Notes under the pieces: model-generated
The model's input: the letters and a program-made list of their open reading frames with translations, nothing else
Database searches by the model: none
What the model was told of the DNA's origin: nothing
Origin: Gammaproteobacteria bacterium UBA4421
Lineage (GTDB): Bacteria; Pseudomonadota; Gammaproteobacteria; Pseudomonadales; Azotimanducaceae
Length of the DNA: 64,000 bases
Assembly (NCBI GenBank): GCA_002389675.1
Contig: DGQF01000060.1
Span: forward strand, 51,083 to 115,082
Direction: 5' to 3'
Shown: one piece after another, positions 1 through 9,347 of the stretch
How the letters are laid out: the number at the start of each line of letters is the position of its first letter
Numbering within the stretch: position 1 is the stretch's first letter
Made by a program: the position numbers and the translations under genes

Positions 1-480
1 ATTAATGACATAGTCATCGCCGTCACGTTCGATGCGTGTTTGCACATTTGTCGCATCACTGGAGGCCACATCGGGCTCAGTCATAGCATATGAAGATCGA
101 ATTTCTCCGGATAACAAAGGCGTTAACCACCGCTCCTGTTGCGCGGGCGTGGCGTATTTCATAAATACTTCCATATTGCCTGTATCCGGCGCGTTACAGT
201 TAAACACCTCTGGGGCCCACAATACGCGCCCCATAATTTCGGCAAGCGGCGCGTAATCTGCATTACTCAATCCACCATGATCCCGCGGCATCCATAGATT
301 CCACAATCCCGCAGCTTGCGCTTTGGCTTTCAGCTCTTCCATCAGTGGCACGGTCAGGAAGCGATCAGCTCGATCATTCAACTGTCGATGATATTCTGTT
401 TCATTTGGGTATATATGTTCATCCATAAACCGCTGCAGAAGATCCTGCAGGATTTGCGGATCCGGGGAACTATGACTCAT
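1..480 (-). CDS. Acyl-CoA dehydrogenase, N-terminal part (runs off left edge)
   Basis: The first 160 residues of a FadE/ACAD10-11-type acyl-CoA dehydrogenase are visible, and the rest lies outside the window. The segment covers the alpha-helical N-terminal domain, with a [13 protein letters not shown] stretch, and reaches the FAD/substrate motif [12 protein letters not shown] typical of the family. The ATG at 478-480 follows an AAGGA ribosome site. The family oxidises acyl-CoA to the 2-enoyl-CoA with FAD, passing electrons to ETF. It is the last visible gene of a minus-strand set with the GFA protein and the SDR at 1012-1785, which fits lipid or xenobiotic oxidation. The substrate cannot be told. 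Confidence 0.9.
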   Translation of the reverse strand, partial: MSHSSPDPQILQDLLQRFMDEHIYPNETEYHRQLNDRADRFLTVPLMEELKAKAQAAGLWNLWMPRDHGGLSNADYAPLAEIMGRVLWAPEVFNCNAPDTGNMEVFMKYATPAQQERWLTPLLSGEIRSSYAMTEPDVASSDATNVQTRIERDGDDYVIN

Positions 481-572
481 TTTGGTCCTTATCACTTAAT
501 AATTTTAAACACATAGTCGTCACGCCACCGCTCTATCTATGTGGGTGGAGCAGTGCGCTATGACCCACTAAA

Positions 573-983
573 TCAGGCTTGAGTTGCGATTGCCGGCACA
601 CCCTCATCCAGAGTTACCCAGTTCTGCTTGGTGTCGCACCACACATGAAATTGAGGTTTGAATCCGCTGGTATCGTCCAACGTTCCCGTTTTTAAAAACA
701 ATGTGTCGGGCTGAGAACCCAACGCGGAGTAAATGGGTGAGCCACAATCACCGCAGAACCATCGCTCCACTTCGTTACCGCTTTTTGTCGCAGCATCGCG
801 GTATAGCTTGGGTTTTCCGCTGCGCAGTAAAAAGTCTGTCTTGGTTACCCCGGCCAGCGTGGAAAATGCAGAACCAGCCTGTCGCTGACAATTTTTACAA
901 TGACAGACCCCCGTCATCGTCGGTGCTGCCGCTAATTCATACTTGATTTCACCACAAAGACATTGCCCTGTTGCTGTCATCAT
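573..983 (-). CDS. GFA/CENP-V family zinc protein
   Basis: This 136-residue protein belongs to the glutathione-dependent formaldehyde-activating (GFA) family. Cysteine motifs are visible as CLCG (C8, C10), CHCKNC (C27, C29, C32) and FCGDCG (near residue 78), the zinc-binding set of the fold. Its length matches the family. AGGAG stands just upstream of two tandem ATG codons, so the start could be 983 or 980. Members are mostly of unknown function; S-hydroxymethyl-glutathione synthase activity is disputed even for the founding protein. It lies between an SDR and an acyl-CoA dehydrogenase on the same strand, probably in one transcript. Confidence 0.85.
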   Translation of the reverse strand: MMTATGQCLCGEIKYELAAAPTMTGVCHCKNCQRQAGSAFSTLAGVTKTDFLLRSGKPKLYRDAATKSGNEVERWFCGDCGSPIYSALGSQPDTLFLKTGTLDDTSGFKPQFHVWCDTKQNWVTLDEGVPAIATQA

Positions 984-1011
984 ACTCTCCTGATTTTCTC
1001 GTTTTCGAAGG

Positions 1012-1785
1012 CTAACGTGCGGTGTATCCGCCGTCCACCGGCAGCACTACACCATTAACAAAACTGGCCTCTTCACTGGCTAAAAAAGAGGCCACCGCCG
1101 CGATCTCTTTTGCCTGACCCAAGCGACCCATTGGATGCAGCCCGGTGAGGAATGCTTTAGTCTCATCATCTTCCCGGAATTCAGCGGTCATGGGGGTTTC
1201 GATGTACCCGGGCGCAATAGCATTTACACGCACCCCGTGGCACCCAAAATTGAGCGCAAAGTGCTTCGTCAAACCAACCACCCCGTGTTTCGCGGCAATA
1301 TAAGCTCCCGCGCCCTCCTCTAAATCAACCTCACCCAGATCCGCTGGCACAGGGCCGGTGATCAATCCAACCAAGCCGGCAATTGACGCAGTATTGATGA
1401 TTGCTCCGCCGCCGTTTTCCGCCAAAAAGGGGGCGCCCATCAACAAGCCGTGGTAGACGCCAGTCAAGTTAATCGCAATGGTGTCGTTCCAGCCATAACC
1501 CCCACCAACGCCAGCATTATTAAAAATAATGTCCAAACCACCCATCCGTGACGCCGTCGTGTCGATGGCCTGCTGAACTTCACTGCCTTTTGACACATCA
1601 AACGCATAGGCATCTGCACGTCCGCCAGCCTCTTGGATTAATCCAACCGTACCCTCCGCCGCTTGACTATTGATGTCTGCACACATCACCGCCGCACCTT
1701 TTTCTGCCATATCTAAGGCACTGGCCCGGCCGATTCCACTGCCAGCCCCTGTAATCAGCGCCACCTTACCGGTCAAACTGCTCAT
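1012..1785 (-). CDS. Short-chain dehydrogenase/reductase (SDR)
   Basis: A classical SDR of 257 residues. The cofactor motif TGAGSGIG is at residues 12-19, NNAG near residue 90, and the catalytic pair lies in YIAAK. The C-terminus VNGVVLPVDGGYTAR is typical of 3-oxoacyl/alcohol dehydrogenases. It probably interconverts an alcohol and a ketone with NAD(P)(H); the substrate is unknown. Only 28 bases separate it from the GFA gene downstream, so the two are likely cotranscribed and this is the first gene of the visible minus-strand operon. The divergent neighbour is uup. Confidence 0.88.
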   Translation of the reverse strand: MSSLTGKVALITGAGSGIGRASALDMAEKGAAVMCADINSQAAEGTVGLIQEAGGRADAYAFDVSKGSEVQQAIDTTASRMGGLDIIFNNAGVGGGYGWNDTIAINLTGVYHGLLMGAPFLAENGGGAIINTASIAGLVGLITGPVPADLGEVDLEEGAGAYIAAKHGVVGLTKHFALNFGCHGVRVNAIAPGYIETPMTAEFREDDETKAFLTGLHPMGRLGQAKEIAAVASFLASEEASFVNGVVLPVDGGYTAR

Positions 1786-1959
1786 CGTTCTGTCCCCGCT
1801 GTCTTTTTCCCTGAGTCTTCGACCAGCTTAGCAAGGATTACTTTAAACTCGAGCCATTTTTTGCGCGAAACTTACATAGGTCAGCCAACACTCGCGCAAC
1901 AACACCCCTGACGTCGTTACAGCGTATACTGTGGCTTTTGCAGCAGCGAAACCTATAAT

Positions 1960-3768
1960 TTGAGCCTTTTACGTCTGAATCAAGCCGAGCTCGCCTACGG
2001 CACCCAGCATATTTTGAAAGACGCCAGCTTGCAGCTTGAACGCGGCGACAAAGTGGCCTTAATTGGGCGCAACGGCACCGGCAAGTCAACTCTTCTCAAA
2101 GCGATCAGCGGTGAAATTGAACTCGACGACGGCGATCTGTGGCGAGCGCCCGGTCTGGTTGTGGCCAGCCTCAGTCAAGCGCTGCCCGATCCCAGCGACC
2201 GTACACTCATACAAGAGATCAGCGCCGGCTTACCCAGCATAGCCAGCGGCGAAGAGAATTCTGGCGATTGGCACACCCAATACAAAGTGGAGCGGATGCT
2301 CGAACTGTTGAAATTACCTGGCAAGCAAACCATGGCGGCCAGCTCTGGAGGGATTCGACGGCGCACGATGCTGGCCAAGGCATTAGTGGGTGAGCCGGAT
2401 ATTCTATTGTTGGATGAACCCACCAATCATCTAGATATTGATGCCATCGAAGCCCTACAGCAAACCCTGATTAGTCTCGAAAGTGCGCTGGTTCTGGTCA
2501 GTCACGACCGCACAATGGTTGATCTGGTGGCCAGCCAGATTGTTGAATTAGATCGGGGCAAGCTCACCGCCTATCCCGGCAACTTTACAACCTATCTGCA
2601 ACGCAAGGCCAAAGCAGATGCAGAAGAGGCCCTACACAATCGAAAATTTGATCAAATACTGGCCGAAGAAGAGAAGTGGATCCGCCAAGGAATCAAGGCA
2701 CGCAGAACCCGCAACGAAGGACGCGTGCGACGTTTAGAGGGACTTCGCAAAACCCGCGCAGAACGCACCCAAAAGCAAGGTAACGTGAAATTATCTCTGG
2801 ACCGCTCTGAGCGATCGGGACATCTGGTGGCCAGCCTCGAGGATGTTAGCTTCGGCTATGAGACACCACTGATAGAGCATTTTTCGACCCAAATTATGCG
2901 CGGCGATAGAGTCGCCATCATTGGTGCTAACGGCTGCGGCAAGAGCACGCTGATTAAGCTGATATTGGGTGAGCTGGCACCAACGACAGGATCCATACAT
3001 CGCGGCACAAAACTGCAAACCGCCTATTTTGACCAACAGCGAAGCGCATTGAACATCAATGAAACCGTGCGCAACAACGTCAGCCCGGGCTCTGACCATG
3101 TCACAATCAACGGTAAAACCAAACATATCGCAGGCTATTTAGCTGACTTTTTGTTTACACCGGGCAGCCTCAACCTTCCGGTGGCAAAGTTATCTGGTGG
3201 AGAACGGAATCGTCTTCTTATGGCCAAATTATTCACTCAACCGGCTAATTTACTGGTCTTAGATGAACCGACCAACGATCTGGACATGGAGACTCTCGAT
3301 TTATTCGAAGAACTTTTGGGAGACTACCCGGGCACATTATTACTCGTGAGTCACGATCGGGCGTTCATCGATGCTGTTGCAACCAGCACAATTGTCTATG
3401 AGGCCTCAGGCGGCATTCAAGAATATGTCGGCGGATTCAGCCAGTGGCAGCGCCAAAAGAAGACACTGCCCGCCGACCTAGGCCAATCCTCGGCCAGCGC
3501 CAACCAATCGCAAAACGCTTCCAATGCAACCGCCGCACCGCGTAAAAAGCGTCTGAGTTATCAGCAACAGCGACAGTTAAATGCGCTTCCCGAGCAGATA
3601 GAATCGTTAGAATCTGAGCAAACGGCACTGTCAGCGCAAGTAAGCGATGGCCAGTTTTATCAGGGTGACGAAGATAGTGTAAAAACCACGCTGGCACGCC
3701 TGCAAGCCGTCAGCCAGGAGATCGAGTCCGCGTATGAGCAATGGGAAAAACTCAGCATGCTGGAGTAA
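1960..3768 (+). CDS. uup: ABC-F ATPase Uup
   Basis: This 602-residue protein has two ABC ATPase domains and no membrane segments, the ABC-F layout. The first Walker A is GRNGTGKST at residues 36-44, followed by SSGGIRRR and LLLDEPTNHLD. The second set is GANGCGKST, LSGGERNR and LVLDEPTNDLD. After a Gln/Ala-rich linker the C-terminal 75 residues form a coiled coil, as in Uup. Uup acts on ribosomes or branched DNA and limits precise excision of transposons. The start is a TTG without an obvious ribosome site; the N-terminus SLLRLNQAELAYG aligns with the family start. The first signature motif has Ser where Leu is usual. Confidence 0.92.
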   Translation: MSLLRLNQAELAYGTQHILKDASLQLERGDKVALIGRNGTGKSTLLKAISGEIELDDGDLWRAPGLVVASLSQALPDPSDRTLIQEISAGLPSIASGEENSGDWHTQYKVERMLELLKLPGKQTMAASSGGIRRRTMLAKALVGEPDILLLDEPTNHLDIDAIEALQQTLISLESALVLVSHDRTMVDLVASQIVELDRGKLTAYPGNFTTYLQRKAKADAEEALHNRKFDQILAEEEKWIRQGIKARRTRNEGRVRRLEGLRKTRAERTQKQGNVKLSLDRSERSGHLVASLEDVSFGYETPLIEHFSTQIMRGDRVAIIGANGCGKSTLIKLILGELAPTTGSIHRGTKLQTAYFDQQRSALNINETVRNNVSPGSDHVTINGKTKHIAGYLADFLFTPGSLNLPVAKLSGGERNRLLMAKLFTQPANLLVLDEPTNDLDMETLDLFEELLGDYPGTLLLVSHDRAFIDAVATSTIVYEASGGIQEYVGGFSQWQRQKKTLPADLGQSSASANQSQNASNATAAPRKKRLSYQQQRQLNALPEQIESLESEQTALSAQVSDGQFYQGDEDSVKTTLARLQAVSQEIESAYEQWEKLSMLE

Positions 3769-3986
3769 CCTCGTGTGCGCCAGGGGCAGCACCTGCGTGC
3801 GCATGCTGCGCCCCCGCAAACAAGTTTATTGGCTTTCATCACACAATTGTTTAGGTTTAGGCACCGGCAATTGGAAAGGAGGGTGCACAAACGTGGGGAA
3901 AAAGAGTCAACACCGGCGTGATCATAAGCCCCCATTACAGCGAGCTGCCAATCAGATCACGGCGCGACAAACACACCCGAGAGTTC

Positions 3987-5339
3987 ATGATGCAAACCCT
4001 TAGCAAGCGTAAGCTGATATTTTTTGGCCTACCGGAATATGCCGTGTACCTGGCCAGCATTCCGGTGGTGTTGTACCTGCCGTTTGTGTATTCCAAAGAC
4101 TTTGGCTTGAGCCTGACCGATGTTGGATTAATCCTCATGTTCGGTCGGATTGCCGATGTGGTTACCGATCCCTTGATCGGTTTCTTAAGCGATCGAACAC
4201 GATCTCGTTTTGGCCGGCGAAAACCTTGGATTGCCGCGGGCGGTTTGATCATGATGACCTCGGCATTCATGTTGTTCAACCCGGTAATCCAAGTGACCAA
4301 CACCTATCTCCTGTGCTGGGCCATATTACTCTGGCTGGGTTGGACCATGGTCAATATCCCCTACTATGCTTGGGGCGCTGAACTCTCAGATGATTACAAC
4401 GAACGCACCCGAATTACCGGATGGCGTCAGTTTTTTGGATTTCTTGGCAATGTCAGTGTACTGGCAATACCGGTTTTAAGCGGCCAATTTCTAGGCTATG
4501 GCGCCCTACCCAGCGAAGGTTTGGCCATCATTGGCGGCATGGCCCTAATTGCGTTGCCGGTCCTGATCAGCATAACTTTGCATCAGGTACCCGAGCCAGA
4601 CCGGTACGGCAAAGCCTCAAGTTCGCTCCTGCAGAATTTAAAAAAAGTTAAAAAAAATGGCTCCTTCATGCTGCTATTTTGGGCCTTTCTCCTTATGTCG
4701 CTGGGCACCGGCTGGGGCTCAGCGACCTTTATGCTCTTTGCAAGTTTTGTCGTTGAAGCTGAGGGACAAACGCAAGCGATTCTACTGGGCTATTATGGTG
4801 CCAACATCATCGCTCTGCCTATTTGGGTATACATCGCCAATCGCGTCGGCAAAAAAGAGACGTGGATGACTGGCGGCTTGCTGTTTATCGTCGTAACCCC
4901 CTGTTTCTTGATCCTGCAAGCGGGCGATTTAGGTTTGTTCTTTTTGATTCTTGCCTTCTATGGTGTGGCCGGCGGCAATTTTGCCGCCCTGTCAATGTCA
5001 ATGAAAGCCGACGTCATTGAAATTGCCGCGCGGCGCGACGGCGAGAATATATCCGGCGCCTACATCGCACTTTGGTCACTGGGACAAAAATTGGTCATGG
5101 CACTCGCCCTTGGCATTGCCTTGCCTTTTCTTGAATGGGTTGGGTTTGACCCTAACGGCGTCAACAGCGCAGCAGAGCTCGATGCACTGAGCTATGTCTA
5201 TGTCATACCCCCATGGATCGCTTACGCTTGCGCCGTCACCGTGTTGTGGAGATACCCGATTACCGAACAGCGCCTGACGCGGATACGCGCGGCCTTACAA
5301 GCTCGAGAAGATAGGCGCGCCAAAAAGACCACCTCATAA
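3987..5339 (+). CDS. GPH-family (MelB-like) cation symporter
   Basis: A 450-residue polytopic membrane protein with about 12 hydrophobic segments. The loop DVVTDPLIGFLSDRTRSRFG followed by RRKPW carries the GPH hallmark of acidic residues and a basic RFGRRKPW turn. GPH carriers import glycosides or other small solutes with Na+ or H+; bacterial catabolic clusters often contain members of unknown substrate. An upstream in-frame ATG at 3918 is possible, but family alignment favours the paired ATGs at 3987 and 3990, just before SKRKLIFFGLPEY. A strong terminator follows at once, so it is probably the last gene of its transcript. Confidence 0.85.
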   Translation: MMQTLSKRKLIFFGLPEYAVYLASIPVVLYLPFVYSKDFGLSLTDVGLILMFGRIADVVTDPLIGFLSDRTRSRFGRRKPWIAAGGLIMMTSAFMLFNPVIQVTNTYLLCWAILLWLGWTMVNIPYYAWGAELSDDYNERTRITGWRQFFGFLGNVSVLAIPVLSGQFLGYGALPSEGLAIIGGMALIALPVLISITLHQVPEPDRYGKASSSLLQNLKKVKKNGSFMLLFWAFLLMSLGTGWGSATFMLFASFVVEAEGQTQAILLGYYGANIIALPIWVYIANRVGKKETWMTGGLLFIVVTPCFLILQAGDLGLFFLILAFYGVAGGNFAALSMSMKADVIEIAARRDGENISGAYIALWSLGQKLVMALALGIALPFLEWVGFDPNGVNSAAELDALSYVYVIPPWIAYACAVTVLWRYPITEQRLTRIRAALQAREDRRAKKTTS

Positions 5340-5345
5340 ACGACG

Positions 5346-5378
5346 AAAAGGCCAAGCGCGTTCGCGCCTGGCCTTTTT
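5346..5378. terminator. Bidirectional rho-independent terminator
   Basis: The arms GCCAAGCGC and GCGCCTGGC form a GC-rich stem with one mismatch and a GTTC loop. It is flanked by AAAAG on the left and CTTTTT on the right, giving a T-run on both strands. It sits between the convergent transporter and coiled-coil genes and can end both transcripts. Confidence 0.85.
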
Positions 5379-5423
5379 CAACCTAAATTCAGGCGTATAA
5401 CCGCGCCTGATTTTGACCAAATG

Positions 5424-7301
5424 CTAGGCGCTTTTCGCGCCAATGGCATCAATTTTCTTATTGATTTCATCAGTTGCGGTGGCTGTTTGGCCGGCCAGAG
5501 TTCTGACATCGTTGGCCACCACGGCAAAACCTTCGCCCGCCTGCCCACTCTGCGCAGCTTCAATTGTGGCGTTAAGCGCAAGCAAATTCGCTTGCTGTGC
5601 AATGGTATTCATCATCTTCATCGCGTCACCAATTTCTTGTCCGCTGGTGGATAAGCTTTCCTCTTCAGCGCGCGCCACCTGCGCAGGATCCTTTGCTATA
5701 TCTTTTGCATTTGCCGCTGGGTAACTGTGAGGTTCAGCCCAACTTTCTTCGTCATCAGCAATCCACTTTTCATCCTGTGCTGAAGGTTGATGAATGACAT
5801 CACTCTCACCATCGTTAGCCGCCAGCGGCGCCGCCAATTGATTTTTAACGTCCTCCGCTTCAAGACTCTCGATGCAGCGACGCAGGTAGAATCCGGCTAA
5901 CGCCAGCATGACACCGCAAACCGAGCCAATTAGAGATAGCGAACCAAACCAGAGCAAAGCCACCACGCCGACCATACTTCGATCAACCTCAGTTGCCGAG
6001 TCTTTGCCATAGGCATACATGGCCATCCGATAAATCTGGTTTTGATTGATCAACTGGTTGATCTGCGACTGCAAATTACGCTGTTTGTTCTGCAGGACAA
6101 ATACCTGCTCATCGATCACAAAGGCTTTCTCGGTGAATACCGCCATCTCTTGTAATTTGCCGTTTTCGAAACCTGCCAGTTCATCCATTCGCTCCTTGCG
6201 AATGCCCGCAAAAAATCGACGGTCAGAGGCCGCTTTCGCATATGCTCCGTCGGCAATTGCGTTTGTCTCATCCAAGCGTCTGTTGATTTCCGCTTTAGTG
6301 GATTCGATCCGTGCGTTTAAATCTGCAACTCGACCTTCATACTTGCTGTTAACAAACGCCAACTGCTGACGAAGCTGCGCTTCCATTTGCGCTTGTTGCT
6401 CAATCGCTGCTCCGCCCAGATAGCCTGATGTGACATCAGCAAGCTGCTTTTCTTTAGCTTGTATCAAGCCTCTATATTTGGCATCAACACCGGCTTTCGT
6501 GAACAGATTAGCCCCATCCATGGCCACTGCAAATTCAGATTTCAATGCGGTCAATTCATCCAGCAATCGTGTTCGTTCAGCAGAACTGCCGTTGATATTG
6601 CCGAGCAATAACACCGAGAAACGCTCCTCTACAGCCGCCGTCTCTTCAGCCCACTGGTCATAGTAGCCATCCCGTGTGGCCAACATTTGATCTATTTTCA
6701 AACCAAGCTCGTCTTTGAACTTGTAGTCTATGCTTCCTAGTTTATTGCGCATGGCAGCGTCAATCTTTACCGCGGCATCCGCAAAGTCACCTTCAACCAC
6801 CGCGCTCTTACCCTCTACATCAGCGATCAATTCTTCTTCTGTGAACTTGACCACGTGGTTCCGCCGTTTTTCGAGTAATGCAACTTCAGATTCAATACTT
6901 TCAATGTTGTTCTTGTGCACATCGATGGCGCGATTGAGATTAGAAAAGTTTCGCTCAAAACCATTTAACATCGTCTCGAAGGTGATCAGACAGAGAAACA
7001 AAACAAAAGCTAGGAAGACGCCCCGCCATATGGGATGTTTGACGGTCATAAACGTATACGTCAAGGGGATTTTACAAAGCTCTACCACCGCAATAAGGAT
7101 AAAGGGCAGTGCGGCAACGCCCACAGCCGGCAAACCTTCCAGCAAGCCCGCGCCGTTTTGGCCACCCAAGGAGTTGAACGCCGAGATGGCAACAACCATC
7201 GAAATGGTCAAGCCAATGGTCACCGCCAAGAACTCTACACACCACGCTAAGCGTATTAGAAACGTCGATTGTTTCGATACATCGGTTCTAGAAAATAACA
7301 T
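5424..7301 (-). CDS. Membrane coiled-coil protein with miniature chemoreceptor signalling tip
   Basis: A 625-residue protein with three hydrophobic segments near residues 16-38, 55-76 and 90-110. A very long charged heptad-rich coiled coil follows (about 110-420), then a fourth membrane segment (about 430-458) and an acidic linker. The last 65 residues start at 561 and contain the conserved methyl-accepting chemotaxis tip ([26 protein letters not shown]). There is no HAMP domain, and the usual long helical bundle on both sides of the tip is absent. The tip normally contacts CheA/CheW. The start has GAGG upstream. The function is unknown: it may be a signalling scaffold, or a structural protein that borrowed the tip. 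Confidence 0.75.
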   Translation of the reverse strand: MLFSRTDVSKQSTFLIRLAWCVEFLAVTIGLTISMVVAISAFNSLGGQNGAGLLEGLPAVGVAALPFILIAVVELCKIPLTYTFMTVKHPIWRGVFLAFVLFLCLITFETMLNGFERNFSNLNRAIDVHKNNIESIESEVALLEKRRNHVVKFTEEELIADVEGKSAVVEGDFADAAVKIDAAMRNKLGSIDYKFKDELGLKIDQMLATRDGYYDQWAEETAAVEERFSVLLLGNINGSSAERTRLLDELTALKSEFAVAMDGANLFTKAGVDAKYRGLIQAKEKQLADVTSGYLGGAAIEQQAQMEAQLRQQLAFVNSKYEGRVADLNARIESTKAEINRRLDETNAIADGAYAKAASDRRFFAGIRKERMDELAGFENGKLQEMAVFTEKAFVIDEQVFVLQNKQRNLQSQINQLINQNQIYRMAMYAYGKDSATEVDRSMVGVVALLWFGSLSLIGSVCGVMLALAGFYLRRCIESLEAEDVKNQLAAPLAANDGESDVIHQPSAQDEKWIADDEESWAEPHSYPAANAKDIAKDPAQVARAEEESLSTSGQEIGDAMKMMNTIAQQANLLALNATIEAAQSGQAGEGFAVVANDVRTLAGQTATATDEINKKIDAIGAKSA

Positions 7302-7628
7302 TAAAATTGCGCCTCTTGCTGCCTATCGTTAAGGATGCAGGAGCGATCTTTTCTCCTGCGTTATTTGCAGCAAAGTGTAGCGTTCAGACAGGTTGAGCAG
7401 ACGTGCGTAACCGCACAAACCGCTTTGTCGGGCCGCCTTCAGATAGCAGAAATGAGACACTGTCGACGGCAGAAGAGTGCGCCAGTCGACGTCAAGGGAT
7501 TTGACAAATTATATTGACGAGCGCTCTAAAAAGCGCTCGATTTTGCGGGTACCGGTTCGTGCGGAATTAGCACTAAAATCTCAGCCTTGGATCACTCAAG
7601 CGCACGCTAAATTTAGATGGCAGCAGAC
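7302..7628. other. Gene-free interval of 327 bases
   Basis: This is the only interval over 300 bases without a convincing gene. It holds the upstream region of the coiled-coil gene and one strong hairpin at 7518-7539. A 60-codon open frame ending at 7517 has no good ribosome site and no recognisable protein character. I see no tRNA-like or riboswitch-like structure. Confidence 0.6.
7518..7544 (+). terminator. Orphan hairpin followed by a short T-run
   Basis: CGAGCGCT and AGCGCTCG form a perfect 8-bp stem around CTAAAA, followed by ATTTT on the plus strand. No annotated plus-strand gene ends before it. On the minus strand it lies downstream of the 55-residue gene at 7629, but the T-run there is poor. 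It may end that gene or an unannotated small RNA. Confidence 0.45.
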
Positions 7629-7796
7629 TTAGAGTGCTTCGATTTTATCGATCTCCGCTTTGATCGTTTGGGCTTGCGCTTCAAGCATGGCATTTTCACG
7701 CACGTCACCTCGGCGCATCGCATGCATGGCGGCCTCAAGTTTTTGCTGGTAGGCTTTTTTGAGCTTTTTTGTTGGATCTCTTTTGAAAATATTCAT
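7629..7796 (-). CDS. DUF6435 / Lacal_2735-like small protein
   Basis: A 55-residue, highly charged helical protein starting MNIFKRDPTKKLKKAYQQ. The pattern (short Phe-Lys start, KKLxKxYxxxLExAMxxxRxGD, then a second helix) fits the small family called DUF6435 or Lacal_2735, which is common in marine bacteria and uncharacterised. An open frame continues upstream to 7895, but the ATG at 7796 gives the family-like N-terminus. It diverges from the PIF1-like helicase gene, whose start is about 110 bases away. Confidence 0.7.
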   Translation of the reverse strand: MNIFKRDPTKKLKKAYQQKLEAAMHAMRRGDVRENAMLEAQAQTIKAEIDKIEAL

Positions 7797-7904
7797 AACT
7801 GGCCGCCTGACAATGTGTCTACACATTACGTCACCAAACGTGAAAATATCGTCAGCTCTGTGCTCACCGGCGGTGCAAAAACAAACCACCATCAATCAAG
7901 CTTT

Positions 7905-9347
7905 ATGAGTAAGACCATTGATCGACTAACCCGCCAACTCAAAAGCCATACCGCGGGCGTCTTAAAAGACTTTGCGCAAATCTCATCCACCGCAACTAAA
8001 GCTCAAAGCTCAGATCGGCACTCTGAGCGACAAAACCTTGACGGTGCAGTTTCTGAGCAGATTGTATTACCTGATCATTACGCTTTAGACCCGGAAGGTC
8101 AGGCTGCTTTCGACGCCATTGAGAACAACTCACCCGTTGTATTTGTTACGGGCAGAGCCGGGACAGGTAAGAGCACATTTATCGCGTTTTTGAAAAAAAC
8201 ACTCCAAAAAAACAGCGTGGTATTGGCACCTACCGGCATTGCCGCCCTGAATATAGGCGGACAGACCATACACTCTTTCTTCAAGTTTCCGCCGCGAATG
8301 TTTGAAAACAGAGAGATCAAATCGCGTAACGATACGCTCATCAATCAGCTGGAATTAATCATTCTAGACGAAATTTCTATGGTCAGAGCCGACTTACTGG
8401 ATCATATGGATTATGCGTTGCGCCAATGGCGCCAGCGAAAGGAACCCTTTGGTGGGGTACAAATGCTGCTGGTTGGTGACCTTTTACAATTGCCTCCTGT
8501 TATCGCCGGCGCAAAAGAGCGCACTTACTATGACAGACGCTACGCCAGTCCCTGGTTTTTTAGCGCAGCTGTGTTTCGTAACCTACCCGTGTTTGCCGTT
8601 GAGATGAAGCAGGTCCACCGACAAACAGAGGCTCACTTCATCGCTATCCTGAATCGAATCAGGACCAATTCAGATCATCGTAGCAGCGTCGCCGAGATCA
8701 ACCGAACCTGCTTCAGAGATCAGTCGGCCGGCGCATCACAGCTGACTTTAACCGCAACCCACCGCCAGGCGCAGACCATCAACCAAAGTGAGCTGCAGTT
8801 GCTGAACACGCAATCACAAGAGTATAACGGCACCACCCGAGGGCATTTTGCCGATGATGAACAACGACTGCCCGCACCGATGCATCTGAACCTAAAACTG
8901 GGTGCACAAGTGATGGTCACTAAAAATGTCGCGGGTGCGGTTAACGGGACACTCGCGCGGGTGATCTCACTCAATTCACATACGATCGGGATCAGTTGTC
9001 TTAATGATCAAACTGAGGTCATTGTCAGTCGTGAAATTTGGGAGCAATACACCTACCACTGGGATGTGATCGAACAGGGCATCGTCGCAGAGGTTGTCGG
9101 CCAGTACGAACAATTTCCGCTTACCCTTGGTTGGGCGGTAACTATTCATAAGTGCCAAGGCCTAACTTTAGAATCGGTGACGATTGATCTTGGTCGCGGC
9201 GCATTTGCGCCGGGTCAAACCTACGTCGCACTGAGCAGGTGCCGATCGCTACAGGGCATCACGCTAAAGAAACCCATCGCTATGCGAGATGTTGTCGCTG
9301 ATGCCACGGCACTGAAATTTTATGCGGCTTTGTTTGATGAGCGTTAA
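7905..9347 (+). CDS. PIF1-like superfamily 1B DNA helicase
   Basis: A 480-residue ATP-dependent helicase. Walker A GRAGTGKST is near residue 83, Walker B LDEISMV, then VGDLLQLPPV. The C-terminal half has TIHKCQGLTLESVTIDLG and YVALSRCRS, the final SF1B motifs of PIF1/RecD-type enzymes. An N-terminal extension of about 60 polar residues precedes the core. PIF1 helicases move 5'-3' and resolve structured DNA; the bacterial role is not settled. The open frame extends upstream to 7617, but that part overlaps the divergent small gene and looks non-coding, so ATG 7905 is chosen. Its stop shares TTAA with that of dusC. Confidence 0.87.
   Translation: MSKTIDRLTRQLKSHTAGVLKDFAQISSTATKAQSSDRHSERQNLDGAVSEQIVLPDHYALDPEGQAAFDAIENNSPVVFVTGRAGTGKSTFIAFLKKTLQKNSVVLAPTGIAALNIGGQTIHSFFKFPPRMFENREIKSRNDTLINQLELIILDEISMVRADLLDHMDYALRQWRQRKEPFGGVQMLLVGDLLQLPPVIAGAKERTYYDRRYASPWFFSAAVFRNLPVFAVEMKQVHRQTEAHFIAILNRIRTNSDHRSSVAEINRTCFRDQSAGASQLTLTATHRQAQTINQSELQLLNTQSQEYNGTTRGHFADDEQRLPAPMHLNLKLGAQVMVTKNVAGAVNGTLARVISLNSHTIGISCLNDQTEVIVSREIWEQYTYHWDVIEQGIVAEVVGQYEQFPLTLGWAVTIHKCQGLTLESVTIDLGRGAFAPGQTYVALSRCRSLQGITLKKPIAMRDVVADATALKFYAALFDER

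Noticed and set aside
3734-4003. An 89-codon frame between uup and the transporter
   Set aside because: It begins inside uup, has no coding character, and overlaps the transporter start.
6730-7332. A 200-codon open frame antisense to the coiled-coil gene
   Set aside because: It lies wholly over a well-supported coiled-coil/membrane gene, is rich in Ser/Thr/Ala as expected for the reverse of helical coding sequence, and has no domain character.
7335-7517. A 60-codon open frame before the orphan hairpin
   Set aside because: It has no adequate ribosome site and no family resemblance; the coincidence with the hairpin is reported only as a possible small RNA.
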